Source of the DNA: Pyxidicoccus trucidator
GTDB lineage: Bacteria > Myxococcota > Myxococcia > Myxococcales > Myxococcaceae
Length of the DNA stretch: 64,000 bases
Assembly (NCBI RefSeq): GCF_010894435.1
Contig: NZ_JAAIXZ010000010.1
Location: forward strand, 1-64,000
Direction: 5' to 3'
Of the stretch, positions 34,224 to 43,187 are shown one piece after another. The notes below the pieces were generated by a model. That model was not told the origin of the DNA. It saw nothing but the letters and a program-made list of their open reading frames with translations, and searched no databases. The stretch's first letter is position 1. Each line of letters begins with the position of its first letter. The translations under genes and the position numbers were made by a program.

Positions 34224-35108
34224 TCAGCTCCCGTGCTCCTTCGCCCGTGCGCGCACCTCCGTGGCGAACAGCTCCGCCGCTGGCGTGCGCGGCGCGCCCT
34301 TGCGCCAGAGGACCGCCGCGAGCTCCGAGCGCGGTGCGGGGGACAGTCGCTTCACTACCAGTCGCTCGGCGTCCGCAAGCTGAGGCTCAGGAAGCACCGT
34401 GACGGCGAGCCCCGCGCGCACGATGGCGAGCACGGTGGCCACCGCGTTCGATTCGAGCGCGATATGGGGCGCGAGCCGCATGGCCGCACACCAGGCATCC
34501 ACGCGCGCGCGCACCCTCAGCCCTCGTGACAGCAGCGCGAAGGGCTCCTCCGTGAGCTGCCGGACGCCCACGGACTCCGCTCCTGCCAGTGCATGCCCTC
34601 TCGCGACGACCAGCGCGAGCCTGCTGTCGAAGACCGGCTCCGCATCCAGGTCGGACAGGCGTGCCGGCGCATAGCCCAACCCCACGTCCAGCTTGCCGTC
34701 AGCGAGCCGTCGCTCCAGGCGTCGCACGACCGCCTCCTCGGCGCTCAGCGCGAGCCCCGGGTGTCTGCGCAGCACGGCGGCCAGCGCGGGCACCACGATG
34801 CCCCGCATGCTGGGCGGGTAGCCCACGCGCAGCGCCCCCGTCGCGAGCCCACGCAGCGCTCCTACCGCGGAGAGTCCCGCATTCACGTCCTCCAGCGCGC
34901 GCGACGCGTATGTGCGGAACAGCTCCCCTGCCTGCGTCAGCCGCACCCCGCTGCGCGCCCGCTCGAACAGCGGCGTCCCCAGTTCCTCCTCCAGTTGGCG
35001 GATCTGCTGCGACAGCGTGGGCTGCGAGACATGCACCCGCCGCGCGGCGCGCCCGAAGTGCAGCGTGTCGGCGACGGCGGAGAAGTACCGCAGGTGTCGG
35101 AGCTCCAT
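34224..35108 (-). CDS. LysR-family transcriptional regulator
   Basis: 294 residues, the usual LysR length. The N-terminal winged helix-turn-helix (1-60) reads MELRHLRYFSAVADTLHFGR and VSQPTLSQQIRQLEEELG. The effector domain follows, with GALRVGYPPSMRGIVVPAL and a second lobe ending LPEPQLADAERL. It is most like the CynR/BenM-type subgroup. It is divergent from the ThDP enzyme-aldehyde dehydrogenase operon, with a T-N11-A site and a second inverted repeat between, so it probably controls that operon. The co-inducer is unknown. Confidence 0.9.
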   Translation of the reverse strand: MELRHLRYFSAVADTLHFGRAARRVHVSQPTLSQQIRQLEEELGTPLFERARSGVRLTQAGELFRTYASRALEDVNAGLSAVGALRGLATGALRVGYPPSMRGIVVPALAAVLRRHPGLALSAEEAVVRRLERRLADGKLDVGLGYAPARLSDLDAEPVFDSRLALVVARGHALAGAESVGVRQLTEEPFALLSRGLRVRARVDAWCAAMRLAPHIALESNAVATVLAIVRAGLAVTVLPEPQLADAERLVVKRLSPAPRSELAAVLWRKGAPRTPAAELFATEVRARAKEHGS

Positions 35109-35117
35109 GGCTCCATC

Positions 35118-35132
35118 ATAGATGGTGCCTAT
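35118..35132. promoter_or_regulatory. LysR box ATAG-N7-CTAT
   Basis: ATAG (35118-35121) and CTAT (35129-35132) are perfect inverted arms giving the T-N11-A signature of LysR sites. It lies 10 bases upstream of the regulator start, so the regulator probably represses itself and activates the opposite operon. Confidence 0.6.
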
Positions 35133-35153
35133 CGAGTCGATGAGAACAAACGA

Positions 35154-35181
35154 ATGTACGAATCGAAGGCCCCTCGTACAT
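35154..35181. promoter_or_regulatory. 8-bp inverted repeat ATGTACGA-N12-TCGTACAT
   Basis: The two 8-bp arms are perfect inverted copies 12 bases apart, 28 bases ahead of the ThDP enzyme start. It could be a second operator overlapping the promoter, or a leader hairpin. Confidence 0.5.
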
Positions 35182-35209
35182 CTTCCTCGTCACGAAGGAG
35201 AGGGACCCC

Positions 35210-36847
35210 ATGAAGGCATCAGACCTGTTCGTCAAAGCGCTCGAAGCCGAGGGCGTGCGCTGCGTCTACGGACTCCCCGGTGAGGAGAACCTGGACCTGC
35301 TGGAGTCGATGCGCGCGGCGGGCATGCGCCTGGTCGTCACCCGTCACGAGCAGGCCGCCGGCTTCATGGCCGCCACGCAGGGACGGCTCACCGGGCGCGC
35401 GGGCGTGTGCCTCGCGACGCTGGGCCCGGGGGCAACCAACCTCGTCACGGCCGCCGCCTACGCGCAGCTCGGCGCCATGCCCATGGTGATGCTCACCGGC
35501 CAGAAGCCCATCAAGGCCAGCAAGCAGGGCCACTTCCAGATTGTCGACGTCGTCGGGATGATGCGGCCTCTCACCAAGTCCACCCGCACGCTCGTCTCCG
35601 CGGAGCACGTCCCCTCGGCGGTGCGCGAGGCCTTCCGCCGCGCGGAAGAGGAGCGTCCCGGCGCCACCCACCTGGAGCTGCCCGAGGACGTGGCCCGAGA
35701 GTCCACCGATGCCGCTCCGCTGGCGCCCGGCGTCCTCCGCCGGCCCGTGGCCGACGAGGCGTCCATTGCCCAGGCCGTCGAGGCCATCGCCTCCGCGCGG
35801 CGTCCGCTGCTGATGATTGGCGCTGGCGCCAACCGCAAGCTCACCTCGGAGATGTTGCGCGTCTTCGTGGACCGCGTGGGCATGCCCTTTTTCAGCACTC
35901 AGATGGGCAAGGGCGTGGTGGATGAGTCGCACCCGTTGTGGATGGGCACCGCGGCGATGTCCGATGGCGACTTCGTCCACCGCGCCATCGAGGCGTCGGA
36001 CTGCATCGTCAACGTGGGCCATGACGTCATCGAGAAGCCGCCCTTCGTCATGCGCGACGGCCGCCGCACGGTGGTCCACCTGAACTTCTCCTCGGCCGAG
36101 GTCGACCCCGTGTACTTCCCGCAGGTGCAGGTGGCGGGCGACATCGCCAACTCGGTGTGGCGCATCGCGGAGGGTGTCGGCTCCCGCTCGCACTGGGACT
36201 TCGCTCCATTCGAGAAGGCCAGGGCCGGGCTCGAAGCCCAGCTCGCGGGCGGCGCGGGCGATGACCGCTTCCCCATCTACCCCGCGCGGCTCGTCGCGGA
36301 AGTCCGGCGTGCCATGCCAGACGACGGCATCGTCTGCCTGGACAACGGCATGTACAAGCTCTGGTTCGCCCGCTACTACCGCTCCCGTCGGCCCAACACG
36401 CTGCTGCTCGACAACGCCCTGGCGACGATGGGCGCGGGGCTCCCGTCCGCCATCGCGGCGAAGCTGGTCCACCCGCGTCGCAAGGTGCTCGCGGTCTGCG
36501 GTGACGGCGGGTTCATGATGAACTCCCAGGAACTGGAGACCGCGGTGCGCCTGCGGCTGGACCTGACCGTGGTGGTGGTGCGCGACGACGGCTACGGGAT
36601 GATTCGCTGGAAGCAGGGGGAGATGGGCCTTCCGGACTTCGGGATGACGCTCGGCAACCCCGACTTCGTCCGCTACGCGGAGGCGTACGGCGCGAAGGGA
36701 CACCGGCCGGCGAGCGCCACCGAGTTCGGCGCGACGCTCGCCCGCTGCCTGGAGTCGGGCGGTGTGCACGTCATCGACCTGCCCATCGACTACTCGGACA
36801 ACGCGCGCGCGCTCAGCGCCGGTGCCGAGGCTGGAACGGAGCGCTGA
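35210..36847 (+). CDS. Thiamine-diphosphate enzyme, acetolactate synthase large-subunit-like
   Basis: The start is ATG 35210, with AAGGAGAGGGA upstream. The 545-residue protein has the three-domain ThDP fold: VYGLPGEENLDLL and the catalytic Glu in TRHEQAAGFMA; a central Rossmann domain (LLMIGAGANRK); and the cofactor motif CGDGGFMMNSQELETAVRL through VVRDDGYGMIRWKQ. It most resembles single-subunit catabolic acetolactate synthase or related 2-oxo-acid lyases; no small subunit gene is nearby. With the adjacent aldehyde dehydrogenase, a route of decarboxylation or C-C cleavage giving an aldehyde that is then oxidised is plausible but unproven. Confidence 0.85.
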   Translation: MKASDLFVKALEAEGVRCVYGLPGEENLDLLESMRAAGMRLVVTRHEQAAGFMAATQGRLTGRAGVCLATLGPGATNLVTAAAYAQLGAMPMVMLTGQKPIKASKQGHFQIVDVVGMMRPLTKSTRTLVSAEHVPSAVREAFRRAEEERPGATHLELPEDVARESTDAAPLAPGVLRRPVADEASIAQAVEAIASARRPLLMIGAGANRKLTSEMLRVFVDRVGMPFFSTQMGKGVVDESHPLWMGTAAMSDGDFVHRAIEASDCIVNVGHDVIEKPPFVMRDGRRTVVHLNFSSAEVDPVYFPQVQVAGDIANSVWRIAEGVGSRSHWDFAPFEKARAGLEAQLAGGAGDDRFPIYPARLVAEVRRAMPDDGIVCLDNGMYKLWFARYYRSRRPNTLLLDNALATMGAGLPSAIAAKLVHPRRKVLAVCGDGGFMMNSQELETAVRLRLDLTVVVVRDDGYGMIRWKQGEMGLPDFGMTLGNPDFVRYAEAYGAKGHRPASATEFGATLARCLESGGVHVIDLPIDYSDNARALSAGAEAGTER

Positions 36848-36850
36848 GTC

Positions 36851-38314
36851 ATGAGCACGAGAGAACAAGAGAGGAACGTCATGCTGGCTGAACGCTACCC
36901 GTACTATCTGGCCAACCGCGCGCGGCAGCCCAACGCGGACCTGGCCGTCACCGACAAGTACTCGGGCGAAGTCGTGTCCCGGGTGGCGCTCGCGGACGCG
37001 GGCGCCGTGCAGGAGGCCATCGCCGCCGCCGTGCGCGCCGCGGGCCCCATGCGCAAGCTGGCGCCGTATGCCCGCCAGGAGGTGCTGGAGCACTGCGTGC
37101 GCCGCTTCCGTGAGCGCGCGGAGGAGCTCGCGTTCGCGCTCTGCGTCGAGGCGGGCAAGCCGCTTCGCGACGCCCGGGGCGAGGTCACCCGGCTCATCGA
37201 GACCTTCAAGGCGGCGGCGGAGGAGGCCGTGCGCGGCGGGGGCGAGGTCCTCAACCTGGAGGTGTCGAAGCGCACGGCGGGCTACCGGGGCTTCACCCAG
37301 CGCGTCCCCGTGGGCCCTGTCTCCTTCATCACCCCGTTCAACTTCCCGCTCAACCTGGTGGCGCACAAGGTGGCGCCCGCCATCGCCGCGGGCTGCCCCT
37401 TCGTGCTCAAGCCGTCGGACCGCACGCCCGTGAGCGCGCTGCTCATGGCGGAGGTGCTCGCCGAGACGGACCTCCCCGAGGGCGCCTTCTCCGTCCTCCC
37501 CACGCGCCTGGAGGACGTGGGCCCGTTCATCGAGGACGACCGGCTGAAGCTCCTCTCCTTCACGGGCTCGGAGAAGGTGGGGTGGGATTTGAAGGCGCGG
37601 GCCGGCCGCAAGAAGGTGGTGCTGGAGCTGGGCGGCAACGCGGCCTGCGTGGTGGACCAAGACCAGGGCGAGCACCTGGACTTCGTCGCCGACCGCATCT
37701 CACACGGCGCGTTCTTCCAGGCGGGGCAGAGCTGCATCTCCGTGCAGCGCGTGCTCGTGCACGAGGACCTTCATGGCGCCCTGCGCGAGCGGCTCGTCAC
37801 GCGGGCGCGGGCCCTGCGAGCGGGCAACCCGAGGGAGGAGACGACCACGCTCGGCCCGATGATTGACGAGCCCGCCGCGCGGCGCCTGGAAGGCTGGATT
37901 CAGCAGGCGGTGAAGCGGGGGGCTCGGGTGCTGGCGGGAGGCGGGCGGCGTGGCGCGCTGCTCGAAGCCACGGTGCTGGAGGGTGTCCCCACGGACGAGC
38001 CACTGTGCGCGGAGGAGGCCTTTGGCCCCGTCCTGTTGCTCCAGCCCTTCCGCGACTTCGAGGACGCGCTCCGCGAGGTGAACGACGGGCGCTATGGCCT
38101 CCAGGCGGGCATCTTCACCCAGGACCTGACGCGGGCGATGCGGGCCTGGGACGAGCTGGAGGTGGGCGGCGTCGTCGTGGGCGACGTGCCGAGCTTCCGC
38201 GTCGACACCATGCCCTACGGCGGGGTGAAGGGCTCCGGGCTGGGACGCGAAGGCGTGAAGTACGCCATCGAGGACATGACCGAGCCGAGGCTGCTCGTCA
38301 TCCGCCAGGGCTGA
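36851..38314 (+). CDS. NAD(P)-dependent aldehyde dehydrogenase
   Basis: 487 residues from ATG 36851, 3 bases after the ThDP enzyme gene. An internal ATG at 36881 has GAGG 6 bases upstream and may be the true start. Motifs are complete: FITPFNFPLNLVAHKVAPA (catalytic Asn), KPSDRTP (cofactor Lys), LSFTGSEKVG, LELGGNAACVV (general base Glu) and GQSCISVQR with Cys295. The C-terminal PYGGVKGSGLGREG is typical of the superfamily. Aldehyde specificity cannot be read from the sequence. It is in one operon with the ThDP enzyme under the divergent LysR regulator. Confidence 0.92.
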   Translation: MSTREQERNVMLAERYPYYLANRARQPNADLAVTDKYSGEVVSRVALADAGAVQEAIAAAVRAAGPMRKLAPYARQEVLEHCVRRFRERAEELAFALCVEAGKPLRDARGEVTRLIETFKAAAEEAVRGGGEVLNLEVSKRTAGYRGFTQRVPVGPVSFITPFNFPLNLVAHKVAPAIAAGCPFVLKPSDRTPVSALLMAEVLAETDLPEGAFSVLPTRLEDVGPFIEDDRLKLLSFTGSEKVGWDLKARAGRKKVVLELGGNAACVVDQDQGEHLDFVADRISHGAFFQAGQSCISVQRVLVHEDLHGALRERLVTRARALRAGNPREETTTLGPMIDEPAARRLEGWIQQAVKRGARVLAGGGRRGALLEATVLEGVPTDEPLCAEEAFGPVLLLQPFRDFEDALREVNDGRYGLQAGIFTQDLTRAMRAWDELEVGGVVVGDVPSFRVDTMPYGGVKGSGLGREGVKYAIEDMTEPRLLVIRQG

Positions 38315-38367
38315 GGCGTCGGTCCCCGGCTCGGCCCTCCCGCACCAGGAGTCAGGCCCCGGCGCCT

Positions 38368-38389
38368 GGCGCGTCCCTCGGGACGCGCC
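38368..38389 (+). terminator. Hairpin terminator after the aldehyde dehydrogenase gene
   Basis: GGCGCGTCCC-TC-GGGACGCGCC is a perfect 10-bp inverted repeat 54 bases after the stop. It has no T-run and likely separates this operon from the HEAT-repeat gene. Confidence 0.6.
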
Positions 38390-38408
38390 GGGCTCCCTCG
38401 GGCCCGCC

Positions 38409-38414
38409 TATAAA
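38409..38414 (+). promoter_or_regulatory. Candidate -10 box for a leaderless transcript
   Basis: TATAAA ends 6 bases before the ATG at 38421, in otherwise GC-rich sequence. If used as a -10 box, transcription would begin at about the first base of the start codon. No ribosome site is present, in agreement. A -35 match is not evident. Confidence 0.35.
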
Positions 38415-38420
38415 GGTGCC

Positions 38421-41400
38421 ATGCCTCACTCACTGCCCGTCGAGCTGACCCCAGGGAGGAGCCGCCGGCTCCTCGAACAGCGGCTCAGGACCGAGCGTCT
38501 GGACCTCGCTGAGCTTCGCGGACTGCTCGCGGCGCCGGAACCGGACGGCGTCCATGCCGCGCTGCTGCACCTGAAGCGGCGCCTGGAGCGGCTGGAGGGC
38601 GAGGACACACCCTCGCACCTGCTGGAGGCGCTCCCCGTGGCTCTCGGTGCGTGTGCGCCCGAGACGCACGTCCTCCTCGCGGAGGTGGCCCGCCTGCTTC
38701 CTCCCGAAGTTCCCATGGCGCGACTGGCCGCGCTGTCGGAGGCGAAGGGGCCACGTCCGGTCGAAGCCGAGCTGGCCTGGCTCGTCACGGAGGTCCTGCG
38801 CGAGCCCGCGAGGCTGGCGCGCCACCCGGGTGGGGAGCTGCTGCTCCGCGCTGTCCAGCGCCTCGCTCCAGCCGAGGCGGCCGACGCGGAGGCCCTGGTC
38901 GACGCGCTGTGCGCCCACCCGGACCCGGACATCCAGCGGATGGGACTTCGTCACCTGGGTGACGCACTCGCCTTGGGATTCGTGCCGCTGACCCATGCGC
39001 TGGCGCTGGCGGTTCGCGCGCTCGAAGCTCCCGACGCACGCGTGGCCCTCCAGGCGGCGGAGTTGCTCGCGGAGCCCTGGGCGGCGAGAGCCGAGCTGGC
39101 GCCCGCCGTGCGCCCACTCCAGTCCTTGCTGGGGCGCTCGGAACGCCTTGCCATCGCCGCCCTTCGCGCCCTGGCTCGGCGGGGAGAAGCCGCCGCGCTG
39201 CGGCTCGTGCTGGAAGACGAGCAGCGGTGGCGCTCGGTACGACGCGAGGCCATGGCGCTGCTGGCTCCGTTCGCGAGCCATGAGGAGCTGCGGCTCGCGC
39301 TCCTCGTCTCGCGGCAGGACCCGCTGTACTTCGGCCCCACGTGCGCGGCGCTGCTCCAGACGCTCTACCGGCGAGGCGTGCGATGCGAGCCGGAGGACGT
39401 GCCCCTCGTGCGGGAGCTGTTCCTCTCCAGTCCGGGCATCGAGCCCGAGGTCCTCGCGGAGGTGCTGAGCCTCCGGCAGCGCGAGTACGTCGAGCCGCTC
39501 CGGGGCCTGCCACCGACAGACCCGGACTTCCCCCGTCACCTCACGCTCCTGCGGGAGCTGGATGGTGCCGAGGCGCTCGACCTGCTCCGCGCGCTGCTCC
39601 TCCGGCCCGAGGCCCGGCCGCTCTGGCCCGAGGTCATCGAGGCGCTCGGTCATCAGGGACATGAGGCCGCGGAGGAGGACCTCCTCGCATGCTTCGAGGT
39701 CGAGCCCTGGGCCTGTCTCGATGCCCTCCGCCACCTCGGAGGCCCGCGGACCGTGGCCTTTCTCCGCTCGCACCCGGGAGTGAGTGCTACCGAGACGGGC
39801 CTGGAGGGGGCGGTGATGTGGCGTGCCGAGGCGCTTGCCCTGCTGGCGGCTCTCGATGACGCCCCTCCCTCCGTTCAATCCTGGCGCGCGGGCGGCGCGC
39901 CGGGTCCCGAGGTGTTCGCGAGTCTCCAGCCCGTCTTCGATGACGCGGCCTTCGAAGAGGTCGCCCGCCTCGCCCTCCACTCGGGGCATCCACTGCGGCT
40001 CCAGGCCATCGGCCAGCTTGGACGTGAGGCCCGGCTGCGCGTGCTCGTGCCGCTCGGAGCGTTGTTGCTCGACGAGGATGAGCACGTCCGGTCCGCTGCG
40101 CACGGGGCCATCGCCAGCGTGGGGCTCGGCCTTCGTGCGAGCGGGCGCGCGCGTCCCCGTGTCCTCCTCACCTGTTCCTCCGGGGACGATGCGGGAGCGC
40201 TCGTGCTCGCGGAGTGTCTGCTCGACCAGCTCCAGCGAGCGGACCTCAGCAACGCCCAGCTCGAACGGGTGTTGGGGCAGCTCGTGGGCCGGAAGCACCC
40301 GGCGCTCGCGCGGCGCGTCCGTCGCTTCCTGCGCCATGGGAGCGTGCAGGTGCAGAAGCTCGCGCTGGAGTGCCTCGCGGGCTCCGGGGACCCTCGTGCA
40401 GTAGCGTGGCTGGTTCCCTTCGCTCGCTCCGAGGACATCTACCGCCTGCGGCAGGTGCTCCTTGGCCTCGGCGCCTTCAAGGTGGAGTGGGCGGTGCCGC
40501 TGATCGCGGCGGGGCTCGACCACCCCAACATGAACATCAAGAAGACCGCCGCCGAGTCGCTCGCGAGCACCGGCCCCGGGTGGCCCGCGCCCATCGCGGT
40601 GATGCTCGGCTGGTTGCGGCGGCACGACAACCCCGGCCTGCGTCGCTCCCTGGTTCGAGCGCTCCTTGGCGTCTGTGGTCGACGGTATGTGGCCACGGTG
40701 CTCGATGCGCTCCGGGAGGCCACGTCGCCTCGCGAGCAGGAGTTGCTGTGCGAGACACTCTCCGACGTGCTGTCACCCCATGCCCTGGTGGCGCTCCTGC
40801 GGCGCGGCGCGCCCATGGCGAGGGTGCTGCTCGACGCGGTGTACGGCGGGGTCCTCGAACTTCCGACGGATGCGCTCGACACGCTGGCGGTGCTCCTGCG
40901 CCGTCACGGGCTGGCGCACCTGCTTCCCGCCTCTTCAGATGACCCCGTGCGGGCGAGGCTGCTCCGTGAGCGCCGGCTGGACGCGGACCTGGTGTGGATG
41001 GACGACCTGCTCTCCTCCGGAGATGCGGCCTCGCTCGAAGCCGCGGAGGAGGGCTTCACGAAGCTGCTCTCGGGGACTGTCACCACTGAGCTCACCGACA
41101 GCCGGGCTGCCGTCCTGACGCGGCACCTCGAGGTCATTCGAGGACTGTTGGACAGTCCCAGGTTGGCCTTGCGGCGCCTCGCGCGCTCTCTGCTGGAGCT
41201 GCTCGCCCTCTCCGGACGTCTATCCGAGCCCGAGCGCGTGGGCGCGCTCGCGGACGTGCGTCGCGCGCTGGCTGCGTCGCGTCTTGAGCCGCGGGAAGCG
41301 CTGACCGTTATGCATCGACTCGGGGCCGTGCTCTCCCGGGACGAAGCCCGGGTGGCTTCCGCGCTGCCCGATGAACGCGTGGCACTCTGGGGCGCCGAGC

Positions 41401-43187
41401 GCCTTGGCCTCGCGGGTGAGCTGTCCGGCCAGGAGTTGCTCGACGCCCTCGTCCAGTCGCGCTCGGCCCCGGTGCGGCGGTTCTTCGTGCCGTTCGCGCT
41501 GCATGCCGTGCCGCCCCTCCAGGTGCTCGAAGCCGTGGCGCGTGGGCCGCATCCGGACCTGCTGGAGACCGTGCGGCAGCAGTGGGGAGCGGGGGTTGCA
41601 GAGGAGGCACTCGTCGCGGGGCTCCTCCAGGCGGCCGAAGCGGCGGGGCCGGTGGCGGCGGGAATCCTCGTGCGGTGGCTGGGTGACGTGGGAACGGAAG
41701 CGGCCCGCGCGGCGCTGCGGCGGCTCGCGCGCCGTCATGAGCAGGGGCTTGCCCTCACCGCGCTCTCCGCGCTGGGAACGCCCGCGTCCGATGAGGACGA
41801 GGCCCTCATGGTCGAGCTGGTCGCCCATGCTCACGTCGAGGTCCGCCGCCAGGCCGCACGCCACCTCTGGCGGATTCGCGGGCTCCCCCGCCTCCAGGGG
41901 CTGCTCGAACACCTCGGCGCGGAACGGCCGCTCCGGTGGGTTCCTCCGGGGGCGCTCGACCGACGGGACTTGGAAGCCCTCCGGGCGATGCTCGGCTCGG
42001 TGGACGCGGGGCTGGAAGGGGAGATGTGGCTGGAGTCCCTGGCCGAGCTGCTCGGTCGTCTCCAGCCGAAGATGCGAGAGACACCCGCGTACGTTGCTCT
42101 GCTGCTCGACGTGTGGCGGTTGGGTCGCGGGCGCTCCGCGAAGATGGCGGCGGGGGCGCTTCGCTCGCTCCCCGTGTCACGGGTGCTGCCCTTCCTCTTG
42201 CCGATGCTTCGCGAGGGCCACACCGCGGTGCTGGACGTGCTTGCCAGCGGCTCGGCGTGGGGTCCCGAGTTGATGGCGCTGTTCAGCCGGGCTCGGGGAC
42301 TCGACCGGACGCACTTCCTGGAGCTGCTCGAGCGAGGAGCTTCCGCGCAGGCCCTCGAAGGCCACGGCCTGGAGGAGGTGCTCCTCGGCATCGTCCACGA
42401 GGACGCGGACCACCGCGAGGCGGCGCTGCGGGTGCTGGGGGGGCTCGCGGCGTGGGGAACCCGTGAGACGGCCTTCCGTCTCGGAGGGTGGCTTGGCTCG
42501 CTCGCGAATCGGGAAGGTGACGCGAGGGTGCTGGACGCCCTGCTGCGAGGACTCGAACGGCAGGGCGCCGAGGTGCGAATCGCACTGCTCTCCCAGGTTG
42601 CCTCCCCGGCCTTGCGAGGGGACGTCGTCGCGGCCCTCGCGCCGCTCGTGCTGGACGACCCGTCCCTCGACAGGGCGCTGACTCCAGCGCTGCTGAGAGA
42701 CGTTGAACGAAGGCTGGAGACGCTCGCCTGGGAGGGCTCGGAGCCCGACCCGAGGGCACTGGAGTTGATGGCGCTCCGCAGGGGCCCCCACGTCATCGAC
42801 CGGCTCTCCGGGATGCTCTCGCACCGGAAGCCCTGGGTGCGCCTGCGTGCGCACCGGTTGCTGCGGGAGCTGGTGTCCCGAGAGTTGTATCTGGACCTTA
42901 CGCGCGAGCTGCTGAAGGACCCGGAAGCGGGCCATGTCGTCCGAGCCATCCGCACGCTCGCGTTCGGGGGACACCGTCCCGCCGTGGCCGACCTGGCGGC
43001 GCTGCTGCATGACCACCGCAATCCGGTTGCGCACGCGGCGCTGGACGGGCTGCTCGTCATGGGGGACACGGCGCTGCCCATCCTCCGAGGCGAGCTCGCG
43101 CATGCCCGCCCGGACCGACGCGCGACCCTGGCCCGGGTCATCTCCAGCCTGGAGACGGTCAGCGCATCGTTTCGCGCAGCTCCATGA
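38421..43187 (+). CDS. Giant HEAT-repeat protein, 1588 residues
   Basis: The protein is almost wholly alpha-helical, with many HEAT/PBS-lyase-type repeats: pairs of amphipathic helices with recurring Leu/Ala/Arg patterns and short D/P turns (LLDEDEHVRSAAHGAIASVG; HPNMNIKKTAAESLASTGPG; LVELVAHAHVEVRRQAARHL; HRKPWVRLRAHRLLRELVSR). There is no signal peptide, membrane helix or catalytic motif. HEAT arrays are protein-protein or protein-nucleic-acid scaffolds. The ATG lacks a ribosome site and may begin a leaderless mRNA. The 3' end overlaps the convergent DUF4239 gene by 29 bases. The partner and process are unknown. Confidence 0.85.
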   Translation: MPHSLPVELTPGRSRRLLEQRLRTERLDLAELRGLLAAPEPDGVHAALLHLKRRLERLEGEDTPSHLLEALPVALGACAPETHVLLAEVARLLPPEVPMARLAALSEAKGPRPVEAELAWLVTEVLREPARLARHPGGELLLRAVQRLAPAEAADAEALVDALCAHPDPDIQRMGLRHLGDALALGFVPLTHALALAVRALEAPDARVALQAAELLAEPWAARAELAPAVRPLQSLLGRSERLAIAALRALARRGEAAALRLVLEDEQRWRSVRREAMALLAPFASHEELRLALLVSRQDPLYFGPTCAALLQTLYRRGVRCEPEDVPLVRELFLSSPGIEPEVLAEVLSLRQREYVEPLRGLPPTDPDFPRHLTLLRELDGAEALDLLRALLLRPEARPLWPEVIEALGHQGHEAAEEDLLACFEVEPWACLDALRHLGGPRTVAFLRSHPGVSATETGLEGAVMWRAEALALLAALDDAPPSVQSWRAGGAPGPEVFASLQPVFDDAAFEEVARLALHSGHPLRLQAIGQLGREARLRVLVPLGALLLDEDEHVRSAAHGAIASVGLGLRASGRARPRVLLTCSSGDDAGALVLAECLLDQLQRADLSNAQLERVLGQLVGRKHPALARRVRRFLRHGSVQVQKLALECLAGSGDPRAVAWLVPFARSEDIYRLRQVLLGLGAFKVEWAVPLIAAGLDHPNMNIKKTAAESLASTGPGWPAPIAVMLGWLRRHDNPGLRRSLVRALLGVCGRRYVATVLDALREATSPREQELLCETLSDVLSPHALVALLRRGAPMARVLLDAVYGGVLELPTDALDTLAVLLRRHGLAHLLPASSDDPVRARLLRERRLDADLVWMDDLLSSGDAASLEAAEEGFTKLLSGTVTTELTDSRAAVLTRHLEVIRGLLDSPRLALRRLARSLLELLALSGRLSEPERVGALADVRRALAASRLEPREALTVMHRLGAVLSRDEARVASALPDERVALWGAERLGLAGELSGQELLDALVQSRSAPVRRFFVPFALHAVPPLQVLEAVARGPHPDLLETVRQQWGAGVAEEALVAGLLQAAEAAGPVAAGILVRWLGDVGTEAARAALRRLARRHEQGLALTALSALGTPASDEDEALMVELVAHAHVEVRRQAARHLWRIRGLPRLQGLLEHLGAERPLRWVPPGALDRRDLEALRAMLGSVDAGLEGEMWLESLAELLGRLQPKMRETPAYVALLLDVWRLGRGRSAKMAAGALRSLPVSRVLPFLLPMLREGHTAVLDVLASGSAWGPELMALFSRARGLDRTHFLELLERGASAQALEGHGLEEVLLGIVHEDADHREAALRVLGGLAAWGTRETAFRLGGWLGSLANREGDARVLDALLRGLERQGAEVRIALLSQVASPALRGDVVAALAPLVLDDPSLDRALTPALLRDVERRLETLAWEGSEPDPRALELMALRRGPHVIDRLSGMLSHRKPWVRLRAHRLLRELVSRELYLDLTRELLKDPEAGHVVRAIRTLAFGGHRPAVADLAALLHDHRNPVAHAALDGLLVMGDTALPILRGELAHARPDRRATLARVISSLETVSASFRAAP

